DNA of 64,000 nt from 0-14-0-80-60-11 sp049322355. Its GTDB lineage: Bacteria > Desulfobacterota > Desulfobaccia > Desulfobaccales > 0-14-0-80-60-11. A program made the position numbers and the translations under genes. The stretch lies in assembly GCA_049322355.1 (NCBI GenBank), contig JBMORG010000010.1, positions 434,001 through 498,000 of the forward strand, written 5' to 3'. Positions 1 through 8,207 of this stretch are shown one piece after another. Every line of letters starts with the position of its first letter. The first letter of the stretch is position 1. The notes under the pieces are model-generated. The model ran no database searches. It saw only the letters and a program-made list of their open reading frames with translations, and had not been told where the DNA came from.

Positions 1-1
1 A

Positions 2-1138
2 ATGCTGGGGGTAAGCGGCTTTGAAAGCTCCGCCAATTTTGTGGAACAGCAGCAACACGGGGTGTTTCGCAAGACCTTGCGGAACATGTGGATAGCCGTT
101 ACCATTTTCAACCCCTTGATTGCCCTACTGGCCCTGGGTTTAATGCCGGTGGACGGCATCAGCCATCACCAGGACGACTTGCTTTCCTGGTTGGGACTAA
201 AAGTCGGCGGCAATTTTTTCCACAACTTCATAGTTCTAGATGCTTTCCTGGTGCTTTCCGGCGCGGTGTTGACCAGCTACGTGGGCATCACCGGCCTGGT
301 GCACCGCATGACCCTGGACCAGTGTTTTCCCCAATTTTTCCTCAAGACCAACCGGCGCGGCACCTTTCACCGCATTATCCTCACCTTTATGATCCTGTGC
401 ATTTCCATTCTGTATCTTACTGGGGGGAAACTCCTTTCCCTGGCCGGGGTCTACACTATTTCTTTCCTGGGGGTCATGACGCTCTTTGGCATCGGCAATA
501 TTCTTCTCAAAGTAAACCGCAAAGAACTCAAGCGCACCTACCGGGCCTCCTGGATCACCGTGATTCTGGGAGCCCTGGCGACCATGACGGGAATCATCGG
601 CAATCTCATCATTGACTACCGGTTCCTCCTGTATTTTATGGTGTACTTTATCCCGGCGGTGCTGCTGGTGGGCGTGATGTACAGCCGCATTCCCATATAC
701 AAGGCTGTTCTTACCCTCATCAACGAAGCCTTCGAACGCCTGTTTATCTGGCGCAGCACCGTCATAGATAAGATTACCGACATCACTAACATCCGCTTGG
801 TGCTGTTTGTCCGGGGCGGACGTCTATACCGGTTATCCAAGGCTTTTGAATACATCGCCCAGAACGAATCCAGCCAGAAAATCACGGTGGTACGCCTCTA
901 CGCCACTTTTAATCAGGCGGAAGACGATGAAATGAAAAATAGTCTTAAAATCATGGAGGAATTATATCCGGACCTCAGGATCGATTATTTCTCCCGGCAG
1001 GGATATTTCGGCCCGGCCATAGTTGACAGCATCGCCGAAGAACTAAAGGTCCCGAAAAACAATATCTTCATCGGCGCTCCAGAAGAAAAACACCGGTTTT
1101 CAGTGGAAGACCTGGGCGGGGTTCGAGTCATCTTTTAA
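2..1138 (+). CDS. APC-superfamily permease, 3' part
   Basis: This is the C-terminal part of an integral membrane amino-acid/cation permease of the APC superfamily; the gene runs off the left edge, so the ATG at position 2 is probably internal. The visible part opens with a GFESSANF stretch, which resembles the conserved APC helix region around G-x-E-x-x-A/S. Several hydrophobic helices follow (roughly residues 28-48, 75-97, 122-140, 144-165, 180-203 and 207-227). After about residue 240 the protein becomes hydrophilic and ends in a soluble domain of about 130 residues. A cytoplasmic domain of this kind is typical of some larger APC transporters. The substrate cannot be told from sequence. It is convergent with the potassium uptake genes that follow on the other strand. 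Confidence 0.75.
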   Translation: MLGVSGFESSANFVEQQQHGVFRKTLRNMWIAVTIFNPLIALLALGLMPVDGISHHQDDLLSWLGLKVGGNFFHNFIVLDAFLVLSGAVLTSYVGITGLVHRMTLDQCFPQFFLKTNRRGTFHRIILTFMILCISILYLTGGKLLSLAGVYTISFLGVMTLFGIGNILLKVNRKELKRTYRASWITVILGALATMTGIIGNLIIDYRFLLYFMVYFIPAVLLVGVMYSRIPIYKAVLTLINEAFERLFIWRSTVIDKITDITNIRLVLFVRGGRLYRLSKAFEYIAQNESSQKITVVRLYATFNQAEDDEMKNSLKIMEELYPDLRIDYFSRQGYFGPAIVDSIAEELKVPKNNIFIGAPEEKHRFSVEDLGGVRVIF

Positions 1139-1210
1139 GAAACCGCAAGGCTATGCCACTCTTACCTGGCTTCAAGGTTGCGGCATATTATCAGATAATC
1201 CCCTCTAAAG

Positions 1211-1885
1211 TTAAGTCCTGGGCTCACCCTTTTCCCGCAAGCGGATCAAGTCGTGCTCTTTACCGATCATCACCAGGATGTCGCTGGGCTTGATGACGAA
1301 ATCCGGTGGGGGCAGAAAGACAAAGCGCATGGGCACCAGCTCCTTGACGGCCAGGACAAAGACGCCGAACTTTCTCCGGAGGTCCAACTCGATCAAGGTG
1401 TGGCCGCAAAAGGTGTCCGGCGGCGCCACGTCCATGACCCGGTAGTCTTCCTCCAAGGGAATGAAATCCAGCAGATTGGGGTTGATGAGTTGGGCCGCCA
1501 AACGGCGGGCGGTTTCCCTCTCGGGAAAGATGATTTCGCTGGCGCCGATGGATTTCAAAATAGCGGCGTGGTCCTCCGTGGTGGCTTTGGCCCAGATGCG
1601 CTTGACCCCGATTTTTTTCAGATGCAGGGTGGCCAGGATGCTGGATTCCAGGCTTTCCCCCATGCTGACTATGGCCTCGTCAAAGTCCTTGGTAACCAGG
1701 GAGCTGAGACTGTGAAAGTCGCGCACATCCAGGATCAGGGCACGCTGCACCTTGTCAAGGATGGCCTCCACCATGGCCTCTTCCCGGTCCAGGGCCAGCA
1801 CCTCGCATTCCTTGGCCAACTGCTGGGCCAACTCCCGGCCGAACTCTCCCAAACCGATGACCACAATGTGTTTTTTTTCTTTCAT
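1211..1885 (-). CDS. ktrA: TrkA/KtrA-type potassium channel regulatory (RCK) protein
   Basis: Cytoplasmic regulatory subunit that gates a TrkH/KtrB potassium translocator. The 224-aa protein starts with an RCK_N Rossmann fold: the dinucleotide-binding motif GLGEFG lies at residues 11-16 and an acidic residue ends beta-2 (LALD). An RCK_C domain follows at about residues 140-218. This one-RCK_N plus one-RCK_C layout and length fit KtrA rather than the double-length TrkA. Its ATG overlaps the stop of the upstream ktrB-like gene as ATGA, so the two are translationally coupled and form a complete uptake system. RCK family members bind NAD(H), ATP/ADP or c-di-AMP; which ligand applies here cannot be read from the sequence. 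Confidence 0.88.
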   Translation of the reverse strand: MKEKKHIVVIGLGEFGRELAQQLAKECEVLALDREEAMVEAILDKVQRALILDVRDFHSLSSLVTKDFDEAIVSMGESLESSILATLHLKKIGVKRIWAKATTEDHAAILKSIGASEIIFPERETARRLAAQLINPNLLDFIPLEEDYRVMDVAPPDTFCGHTLIELDLRRKFGVFVLAVKELVPMRFVFLPPPDFVIKPSDILVMIGKEHDLIRLREKGEPRT

Positions 1886-3258
1886 CCGATCATTATCCTG
1901 CCTTCGGGATATTTCACATGGGTATGTATTGCCGGGAGAACCCCCATGGCCAGGGTTAACGGTCCCACGCGGCCCACGAACATGGTGGCGGTAATCCAGA
2001 GGCGTCCGAACAGGGTCAGCTTGTCCGTCAGTCCGGTGGACAGCCCCACTGTGCCGAACGCGGAAATTTGCTCAAACAGGACGTCATGAAAGCCCACCCC
2101 CGGCCGGCCGGTTTCGGTGAATAACAAGAGCAGTACGCCCAACAGGTTCCAGAGGATCGACAGGCGGATCAGCACCATGGTGCGATCCAGAATTGGCTTA
2201 GGCACCCGGCGGTCCAGCATGACCACTTGATCCTTGCCACTCAGTTTGGCCTTGAACTCAGCCATGGAAATGGCCAGCGCCGTAGTCTTGACGCCCCCGG
2301 CGCAAGATCCGGGGGAGCCGCCGATGAACATGAGCAGAACGAGAAGCAGCAGAGAAGCCAAAGGCATGACCCCGATGTCCACCGTGTTGAAACCCGCGGT
2401 GCGGGCGGTGATGGATTGGAACAAGGCCGAGGATAGTTTCATCCCCCAGGCGGTTTCGGCCTTGGTCAATCCCAGGATGACCAGGCCCAGCCAGCCGATA
2501 ACAATTAACGCCAGAGTCATTCTCAGAACTATCCTGCTATGAGTTGAAATGGGATGAGGGCCAGGCGGATTTGACCGGAAAATCCAATTCTTACCTAGTT
2601 GCCAGACCTCGAAAACCACCATGTGGCCCAGCCCGCCCAGTACAATAAGAGACATTATCGTGGTCATAATCACCGGGCTGTCCCGCAATCCTACGAGGTT
2701 GTCTTTGTAGATGGAAAAGCCGGCATTGCAAAACGCCGAGATGGAGTGAAAAAAGGCCGAGAACAAGGCTTGTAAAGCAGGAACCTGGCGCCAATAAAGG
2801 GCCGAGAAAATCAAACATATGCCTGCCAGTTCAATGCTGGCCGTGATGAGTAATATCTGAAAGAACTTACGCTTGAATTCGATGCCCAAATCCCGTTGGA
2901 AAAAGGCGTCTTGCAAAGCCGCCTGGGAGGCCAGGGACAGGCGCCGGCCCAACATGAGATAAGCCAGCGCCGCAAAGGTCATGATCCCCAAGCCGCCTAT
3001 CTGGATGAGGGTAATAATGACCACTTGTCCGAACTGCGTGAAAGCCGTGCCCGTGTCCACAACCACCAAGCCGGTGACGCAGACCGCCGAGGTTGAAGTA
3101 AACAGGGCGTCGACAAATCCTACTTCACCTTTGGTTTGGGACCACGGCAGCAGGAGGAAAAGAGTACCCAAGAGAATAATCCCAGCAAAGCCGCCGATCA
3201 ACAGGGCCTGAGGCATTTGACCATAGGGCAGCAGGCGTCTAAAAACTTCTCTTATCAT
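1882..3258 (-). CDS. ktrB: TrkH/KtrB-family potassium uptake membrane protein
   Basis: Ion-translocating subunit of a Trk/Ktr potassium uptake system in the inner membrane. The 458-aa length fits KtrB. All four pore-loop signatures are visible: SAVCVTGL near residue 57, AFCNAGF near 180, ARTAGFN near 287 and AFGTVGLS near 400, each contributing the selectivity-filter glycine. Many hydrophobic helices surround them (M1D-M2D four-fold repeat). It is the first gene of a two-gene operon with the RCK subunit, overlapping by four bases. The ATG at 3258 is the first in frame. The neighbouring trkA remnant on the opposite strand suggests that a second, Trk-type system once existed here. Confidence 0.88.
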   Translation of the reverse strand: MIREVFRRLLPYGQMPQALLIGGFAGIILLGTLFLLLPWSQTKGEVGFVDALFTSTSAVCVTGLVVVDTGTAFTQFGQVVIITLIQIGGLGIMTFAALAYLMLGRRLSLASQAALQDAFFQRDLGIEFKRKFFQILLITASIELAGICLIFSALYWRQVPALQALFSAFFHSISAFCNAGFSIYKDNLVGLRDSPVIMTTIMSLIVLGGLGHMVVFEVWQLGKNWIFRSNPPGPHPISTHSRIVLRMTLALIVIGWLGLVILGLTKAETAWGMKLSSALFQSITARTAGFNTVDIGVMPLASLLLLVLLMFIGGSPGSCAGGVKTTALAISMAEFKAKLSGKDQVVMLDRRVPKPILDRTMVLIRLSILWNLLGVLLLLFTETGRPGVGFHDVLFEQISAFGTVGLSTGLTDKLTLFGRLWITATMFVGRVGPLTLAMGVLPAIHTHVKYPEGRIMIG

Positions 3259-3382
3259 GTCAATATTGGGCGGAAAGAAGATTATTTTGAATATATGAAA
3301 TTTTCTGGTTTGGCTATAAGATGTTTACCACAAATGAAGAAACTGAGAAAACTTAAAGAGCGCCCATTATCTGACTAAAAAG

Positions 3383-3759
3383 AGGTTCGCTTCGAAGATC
3401 ATCATTGTCGGCGCAGGGGAGGTGGGCTTTCACTTTGCCGAATGGTTAGCCCAGGAAAGAAAAGAAGTATTGGTCGTCGACATTAACCCTGAAGCTCTGA
3501 GACGGGTGAGCGATCACCTTGATGTGCAGATTCTGCAAGGGTCCGGCTCTAACCCCAGGGTGCTGGAAGACTCGGGTCTGAAAACTGCCGACATCATCCT
3601 GGCGGTCACCGACAAGGACGAAGTCAACCTCATCGCCTGCTTCTTGCCAACGTCATCGCCCCAGCGATCCAGAAAGTCGCGCTGATGCGCAGCCCGGACT
3701 ACATATACCGGGAGGCCCTCACCCGGGATATCCTGAACATCGGCCTGGTGATCAACCCC
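3383..3759 (+). pseudogene. trkA: trkA remnant: frameshifted and truncated
   Basis: The frame at 3383-3646 encodes the start of a TrkA protein: the nucleotide-binding motif IIIVGAGEVG (3398-3427), then VVDINPEALRR and LAVTDKDEVNLIACF. No ATG precedes it in frame. At about 3644-3648 the reading frame shifts by one base. The TrkA sequence resumes in the next frame as ANVIAPAIQKVAL and SPDYIYREALTRDILNIGLVINP, ending near 3759. From there homology stops, although a real TrkA would continue for a further 300 or more residues. The break lies about 110 bases from the distal end of the eCIS operon, so the remnant may mark the left junction of that locus. Loss of function is inferred from the frameshift plus truncation. 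Confidence 0.82.
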
Positions 3760-3866
3760 TCTTGTTTGTGCCTAGATTTTAGTAAAAAGCCGATAAGATT
3801 GACGCACAGAGGTTTTATACCGAGTTGCGCTTTTAGAAACAATTTGTGGCGGACCTGCATGTGCGC

Positions 3867-5288
3867 TCAGGGGGAGGGAGGAAAGAGCCGGTTATAGCGC
3901 GCTTCATCTTCGTCTCGGAGGTCAACAGCTAAATTGGCCCAGCGGCCCTGGGTCGTCAGCTCTGTGGTGACTTGGGCCAATATGCCGTGGCTGTTGGCAG
4001 CCTCGAGCAGGGAAAAGATCATTTCCTCGTCATCGCCGTAAGTGGTTTCGTCAAGGATTCTAACGATTTGATCGGTAATCAGCCTGGCATCGCTGGGCAA
4101 TACCTGCCCTGGAAGACCCCAAACCCATACTCCCTCAATGCCATAGCCCCGCACCAGACCTGTTGCAGCCGCGACATTGACCTGCCACAGGTCCGACAAT
4201 CTCTGGATAAATCTTGTTCCAACGGCACCCCGTCCCACGTTACAGCCCATAAGTACAACGGTGGCCCCGTCACAAAAGTAAGGGATGAGCTCGTTTAACG
4301 ACGGCCGGAAGTTACCGGTGGAAATGTTTCTCTCCGCAATCCAGCCCGTGCCGTCGCCGACCGACATATTTCCCGGTGACCCGTGACCGTCAAGAGTTAA
4401 CCGGTTTATGCAATTATCGGCTGGATCACCTACCTCTGATTTTACTTCACGCACCATTTGATCCACACTTTCGGCCTCGATTTCACCGATGTGGAAGGTA
4501 ACTTCGCGCCAGTTCGCCACATCCCGGTTTACCCCAAAATCAAGTACATAGACATTCTTTCTCCTGCGATTATCGGGGGAGGGACGGCCGGTGGCCGGGG
4601 CGGCCGCGCCTGGAGCCCGAGGTGTGGCGCCGGCCGGAGCTACCGGCGCGCCAGGCTCTTCTACGCGCTGGATACTTTCTGCCATACTGCCATGGCTCTG
4701 CTGGAGGACGTGGGCTAACTCATGGGCCAGCAAGCGTTGTCCCGTGGTGGTCTGCGGCGCATATTCACCGGCTCCGAAAAAGATATCATGGCCGAAAGTA
4801 AGGGCGTGGGCCTGAATTTCCTGGGCGAGTTCGTCAGACCGGGGATCCGTGTGGAGGCGAACCGAGCCAAAGTCCGCACGAAATCGCGGCTCGAAAAATG
4901 CCCGGCTGGTCTCGGGCAAAGGCTGTCCTTGTCCCTGTAGATTCCTCAGTCTGGATTCCAGATGGTGGCTTAACTCAAATTCACCATCAGAGTGAGATTT
5001 TGTCTTTAGCAACTGCTCATCTTCTGCCCCAATCCTTTCTATTTCTTCCGCTGACCGCTGGAGATTCGTATCCGGCAGACGCAGGATTTCACCCGCCACC
5101 CGGTCAGCTTCCTGCTCGTAAATATCGCCGGGGGCGCTTACAGCGAGATCGGCCTGAGGCTGATGTGGCCGCAGGATCTGGCGCACTGCGGTCTGCTGAG
5201 GAGTTCGGAACGAGGGAAAAACAGGCTGGCTTTTGGGCTTAGCGCGAGTTAGTCCAGTTTGAGTTAGTTTGGGCGCAAAAGTTTTCAT
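3867..5288 (-). CDS. DUF4157 (eCIS core domain) protein with putative caspase-like/DUF4347-type C-terminal domain
   Basis: Likely eCIS cargo or cargo-associated protein of 473 aa, last gene of the injection-system operon. The N-terminal 60 residues are basic and end in PGDIYEQEADRVA, the DUF4157 entry motif. The core FFEPRF..DFGSVRLHTD and LLAHELAHVLQQ (zinc-type HELAH at about 189-193) completes DUF4157. After a Pro/Ala linker (about 212-240) comes a second domain in which DGHGSPGN (His about 302) is followed by VVLMGCNVGRG (Cys about 349). This spacing and context resemble the His-Gly/Cys dyad of caspase-fold peptidases and of DUF4347; that assignment is my inference. An ATG at 5438 adds 50 residues but overlaps the preceding gene. 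I chose 5288 because the resulting N-terminus aligns with that of the 5873-7474 protein. Confidence 0.78.
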   Translation of the reverse strand: MKTFAPKLTQTGLTRAKPKSQPVFPSFRTPQQTAVRQILRPHQPQADLAVSAPGDIYEQEADRVAGEILRLPDTNLQRSAEEIERIGAEDEQLLKTKSHSDGEFELSHHLESRLRNLQGQGQPLPETSRAFFEPRFRADFGSVRLHTDPRSDELAQEIQAHALTFGHDIFFGAGEYAPQTTTGQRLLAHELAHVLQQSHGSMAESIQRVEEPGAPVAPAGATPRAPGAAAPATGRPSPDNRRRKNVYVLDFGVNRDVANWREVTFHIGEIEAESVDQMVREVKSEVGDPADNCINRLTLDGHGSPGNMSVGDGTGWIAERNISTGNFRPSLNELIPYFCDGATVVLMGCNVGRGAVGTRFIQRLSDLWQVNVAAATGLVRGYGIEGVWVWGLPGQVLPSDARLITDQIVRILDETTYGDDEEMIFSLLEAANSHGILAQVTTELTTQGRWANLAVDLRDEDEARYNRLFPPSP

Positions 5289-5371
5289 GGCTGTTTTCAA
5301 TTTTAAACTCTTATTATGGGGCTTATCAGCAGAGTTTTTCCGGCCCCCTTTCTTCCGGCTCAGGGCCGGGA

Positions 5372-5836
5372 TTACTGATCGGCTGGACTCTCCTTTTGGT
5401 GCATAATCCAAATATGCGGGGGGGTGGAATCCACCCATGGACTGCTCATCGTACCGACATAAACGTCAAGCTCATGAGACTCAGGAGTGGGCGGAATGTG
5501 CAAAACGCCTCGCACCCGCAGGGGCCTATCTAGTAAGGCAAGGGCGGCAGGGAGGCCATCCCAATTTTGCTGGGTAACCGGGACATTAAATGTATGTTCG
5601 GCGCCCGCCGCCACTTCCACGAACCGAGGGATATTGCGGGTAAAGCGTTGTGGCCCCGGCGTGAGGCGCGCCGAAGTGCGGTCCTGGCCTGTGGACTCCA
5701 GCTCCAGCGCCAGCATTGTCCATCCCCAAGAGTTGGACCGGTCCCAGAGGCGCAACACTCCGGGACCGGCGTTGTGGACGACGAAACGTACGCCATTATC
5801 AGTTAGATGCAACGTCAGTTGTGGCGCCTTAGCCAT
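5372..5836 (-). CDS. Unknown eCIS-linked protein, 154 aa
   Basis: I do not recognise this family. The 154-aa product has no signal peptide, no membrane segment and no cysteine motif. It alternates hydrophobic and polar residues in a way that suggests an all-beta fold, with NAGPGVLRLWD and SWGWTMLALELES near the N-terminus and VRGVLHIPP near the C-terminus. It lies between the two DUF4157 genes, with gaps of 36 bp upstream and 83 bp downstream, so it is most likely co-transcribed. Position in the effector module makes a cargo, chaperone or protective partner possible, but nothing in the sequence decides among these. Confidence 0.6.
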   Translation of the reverse strand: MAKAPQLTLHLTDNGVRFVVHNAGPGVLRLWDRSNSWGWTMLALELESTGQDRTSARLTPGPQRFTRNIPRFVEVAAGAEHTFNVPVTQQNWDGLPAALALLDRPLRVRGVLHIPPTPESHELDVYVGTMSSPWVDSTPPHIWIMHQKESPADQ

Positions 5837-5872
5837 GTTACACAGCCTTACCGGTACAAGGCCCGGCTCTCT

Positions 5873-7474
5873 TTACCAGTTCACGCTCAGGACATCTTGG
5901 CTGCCGATTGTGACCCCCCCATTGGCTACGTCAACAACTTTTACCAGGAAGGTCCAGGTGCCTGCATCCGTGGCCGGCCCACTGGGGGTATCGCGTCCGC
6001 GATAGATGTGGCCAAAGGCCTGGTTGCGCCGGCCGGTGGAGTCAATGTACTGATCCCATGCGGCGGGAGCGCTGAAGGGGCCGGCCCGATGTCCATAGCG
6101 CGTGTTGGCAGCGTCGCGATCCTCAATCCAGGTATTTGCCGGTGTGCCTGCCGGGAATCCGCCATGCGGCACCGTTGGTCCGCCCCAACTGGCCACCGCC
6201 GCCGGGTCCCAGCGAATGAACTGACGGACTTCGCAGCAGGAGGCAAAGATCCCGTTGGCTGGATCGTGTTCAAATTCAGCGGTGAAGCGAAAACTGGCTG
6301 ATTTCCTCCCTCCAGCCACCGTTGCGGTAATGGGTCCGCCGGGTGTGTATCTTGGGCCTGACTTGACCACGCCACGGCCGACCCTCTCTGCGCCTATCTC
6401 GCGGAACAGCCTCCGGGCGGTAGTGGGTCCGAGTCTTCCGTCCTGCGTCACTCCCTGCACTGCCTGCCAATCGACAACGCCCCGCACGAAATCCTCGTCA
6501 ATCACAGCCGGATCGGGACTCACGCCCAGCACGTCACGAATCGTACGGATCATATCCGCGCCGCCAACTCCGACCACCCGGTTGTTGAAGTCAATGGCTT
6601 CTTGCATCTGCGGGGCCGTTAAAGTTCGTCCAACGGCGTGCGGGCGCGGTGGTCTCAGTGCGAAGTCCCTCTGAACCAGCCTTGGCAGGCGATGAATTAT
6701 CAGCGGGGCCCCCGCTTCACGGGTCAGGCGCTCCAGGCCTCCTGGCACCTCTTCCTCCGGGTTGCGGGTGGCCGCACTCCGGCTGATGTCAGACGGTTTT
6801 GTGCCACCGTTTTGCTGAACCAAGTGGGCCAATTCATGGGCGAGCAGCAACCTTCCTGCGCCCGTATCCGGCTCATATTGCCCCTTACCGAATACAACAT
6901 CATGACCCACCGTATAAGCCCGGGAATTAAGTGCTCTTGCCGATTCAGTAGCTTCTGCATCTGTGTGCACCCGGACCTTGCTGAAATTGTAACCGAACCG
7001 CGGCTCAAAAAAACCTCGAACCGACTGAGCCAAAGGTTGGCCGGTGGCTCTCATGTCGTTGAGATATGCTTCGATTCCGGAAGGGATTGCTTGATAATGG
7101 TCAGAGGTCCGTTGCATCTGAATGGTGTCTTCCCGGTCTTTATCCTCTTTTTCCGGCTGTTTCTGAATCATGGGAAACGCTGGTTCAGAAATTAACGTTG
7201 TTTGAAAGAGCTTGTCTGTGTCGTTCTCAACCGGTCGATGAAATTGCGGCTCAGGCATCCGCATCACCTGTTCCGCCACCCGGTCGGCTTCCTGCTCGTA
7301 AATATCGCCGGGGGTGTTGACAGCGAGTTTGGCTTGAACGGCAGAATTCCTAAGGATCTGGCCAATCTGGGTCCGGTGACCGGCATTGAAACTTTCGGAG
7401 GTGGAAAGTTTGGGCCGGGCCAAGCAACCCGCCGAGGTACGCGGTAGTTTCTTTGCGGTGATATGAGTTCGCAT
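5873..7474 (-). CDS. DUF4157 (eCIS core domain) protein with peptidoglycan-binding-like segment
   Basis: A 533-aa probable eCIS cargo protein. The basic N-terminus leads to PGDIYEQEADRVA at about 55-67, identical in that stretch to the 3867-5288 protein. The DUF4157 core follows: FFEPRFGYNFSKVRVHTD, then LLAHELAHLVQQ with HELAH at about 213-217. Residues 305-362 resemble a peptidoglycan-binding type 1 helical motif (VDWQAVQGVTQDGRLGPTTARRLF). The last 170 residues form an unrecognised, probably beta-rich domain with a CC pair near residue 408. A strong GGAGG lies ahead of the ATG. It could be a wall-targeted effector; a zinc peptidase role for HELAH is possible, since DUF4157 carries this motif generally. 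Confidence 0.78.
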   Translation of the reverse strand: MRTHITAKKLPRTSAGCLARPKLSTSESFNAGHRTQIGQILRNSAVQAKLAVNTPGDIYEQEADRVAEQVMRMPEPQFHRPVENDTDKLFQTTLISEPAFPMIQKQPEKEDKDREDTIQMQRTSDHYQAIPSGIEAYLNDMRATGQPLAQSVRGFFEPRFGYNFSKVRVHTDAEATESARALNSRAYTVGHDVVFGKGQYEPDTGAGRLLLAHELAHLVQQNGGTKPSDISRSAATRNPEEEVPGGLERLTREAGAPLIIHRLPRLVQRDFALRPPRPHAVGRTLTAPQMQEAIDFNNRVVGVGGADMIRTIRDVLGVSPDPAVIDEDFVRGVVDWQAVQGVTQDGRLGPTTARRLFREIGAERVGRGVVKSGPRYTPGGPITATVAGGRKSASFRFTAEFEHDPANGIFASCCEVRQFIRWDPAAVASWGGPTVPHGGFPAGTPANTWIEDRDAANTRYGHRAGPFSAPAAWDQYIDSTGRRNQAFGHIYRGRDTPSGPATDAGTWTFLVKVVDVANGGVTIGSQDVLSVNW

Positions 7475-7500
7475 GATCGCCTCCTGGCAATCTCTCCCGG

Positions 7501-8175
7501 TTAAAATCTCCCCTTGATGGTAATGCCGGCTTCAGGCAGGGTAGGGCTGAAAGTTGCCGGGTTGACGGCCAGTTGAAACCGGAACGACACGTCAATATTG
7601 GGAATCCAGGGGTTTTCTTCCCGCAAGAGGTCAAGCACCGGCGCCGCGCTGAGAGTGGCATTGAAGCGCAACGGGTCGCCTTCGCCGGTCGGGCGCTGGA
7701 AAGAAAGCTTTTTTAAGGGATTATACGGGATCGGCCGTAACAGGACGGCCAGATTTTGGCCCTCCAGGAGGTCGATGACGCCTTCCCGGTGGCCCTCGTC
7801 GATCATGAGCGGGGGAAGGGCGGTTCCCAGAGCGGCGACGCCCCAGCCTATCAGGATAGCTTTCTCACCCGTGGAGAGGTTGCGCCAGATGGCTGCCCCT
7901 TCGCTTTTCAGCCCTTCCTCGATGGGGTCGGTCAACCGGGGAGGGAGATGCTGCGCCATGGTTTTGAGCCCTTCCAGGATGGGATCCGGGGTTTCCGGCT
8001 CCGCCGCCGGTCCGGTTGTTTCCGGGGATGGCTGCCTTTGCAGAATATCAGGGCGCAGGATGCGGCTGATTTTTATCGACTCAGAGGTCAGGGACGGATG
8101 AGAGGGGGCGAACCTCATGGTCGAACTTCTGATAGGCCATGCCGTTTTTCTGGCCCTTCCGGCAAATGTTCTCAT
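7501..8175 (-). CDS. Unknown eCIS-linked protein with cargo-like N-terminus, 224 aa
   Basis: Not a family I can name. The N-terminus (MRTFAGRARKTAW) resembles the starts of the two neighbouring DUF4157 proteins (MKTFAPKLTQT and MRTHITAKKLP), which suggests a common loading or targeting leader. A Pro-rich linker spans about 60-85. Next is a segment of about 22 residues rich in Gly/Ala/Leu around residue 115 (ILIGWGVAALG), which could be a membrane helix. The C-terminal half is beta-rich and ends ITIKGRF. It lies 26 bp ahead of the next gene in the operon. A pore-forming or membrane-active role is conceivable from the single hydrophobic stretch but is only a guess. Confidence 0.6.
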   Translation of the reverse strand: MRTFAGRARKTAWPIRSSTMRFAPSHPSLTSESIKISRILRPDILQRQPSPETTGPAAEPETPDPILEGLKTMAQHLPPRLTDPIEEGLKSEGAAIWRNLSTGEKAILIGWGVAALGTALPPLMIDEGHREGVIDLLEGQNLAVLLRPIPYNPLKKLSFQRPTGEGDPLRFNATLSAAPVLDLLREENPWIPNIDVSFRFQLAVNPATFSPTLPEAGITIKGRF

Positions 8176-8207
8176 GGTACCTGCTCTAAAATTTGCTTTT
8201 CACGTCC

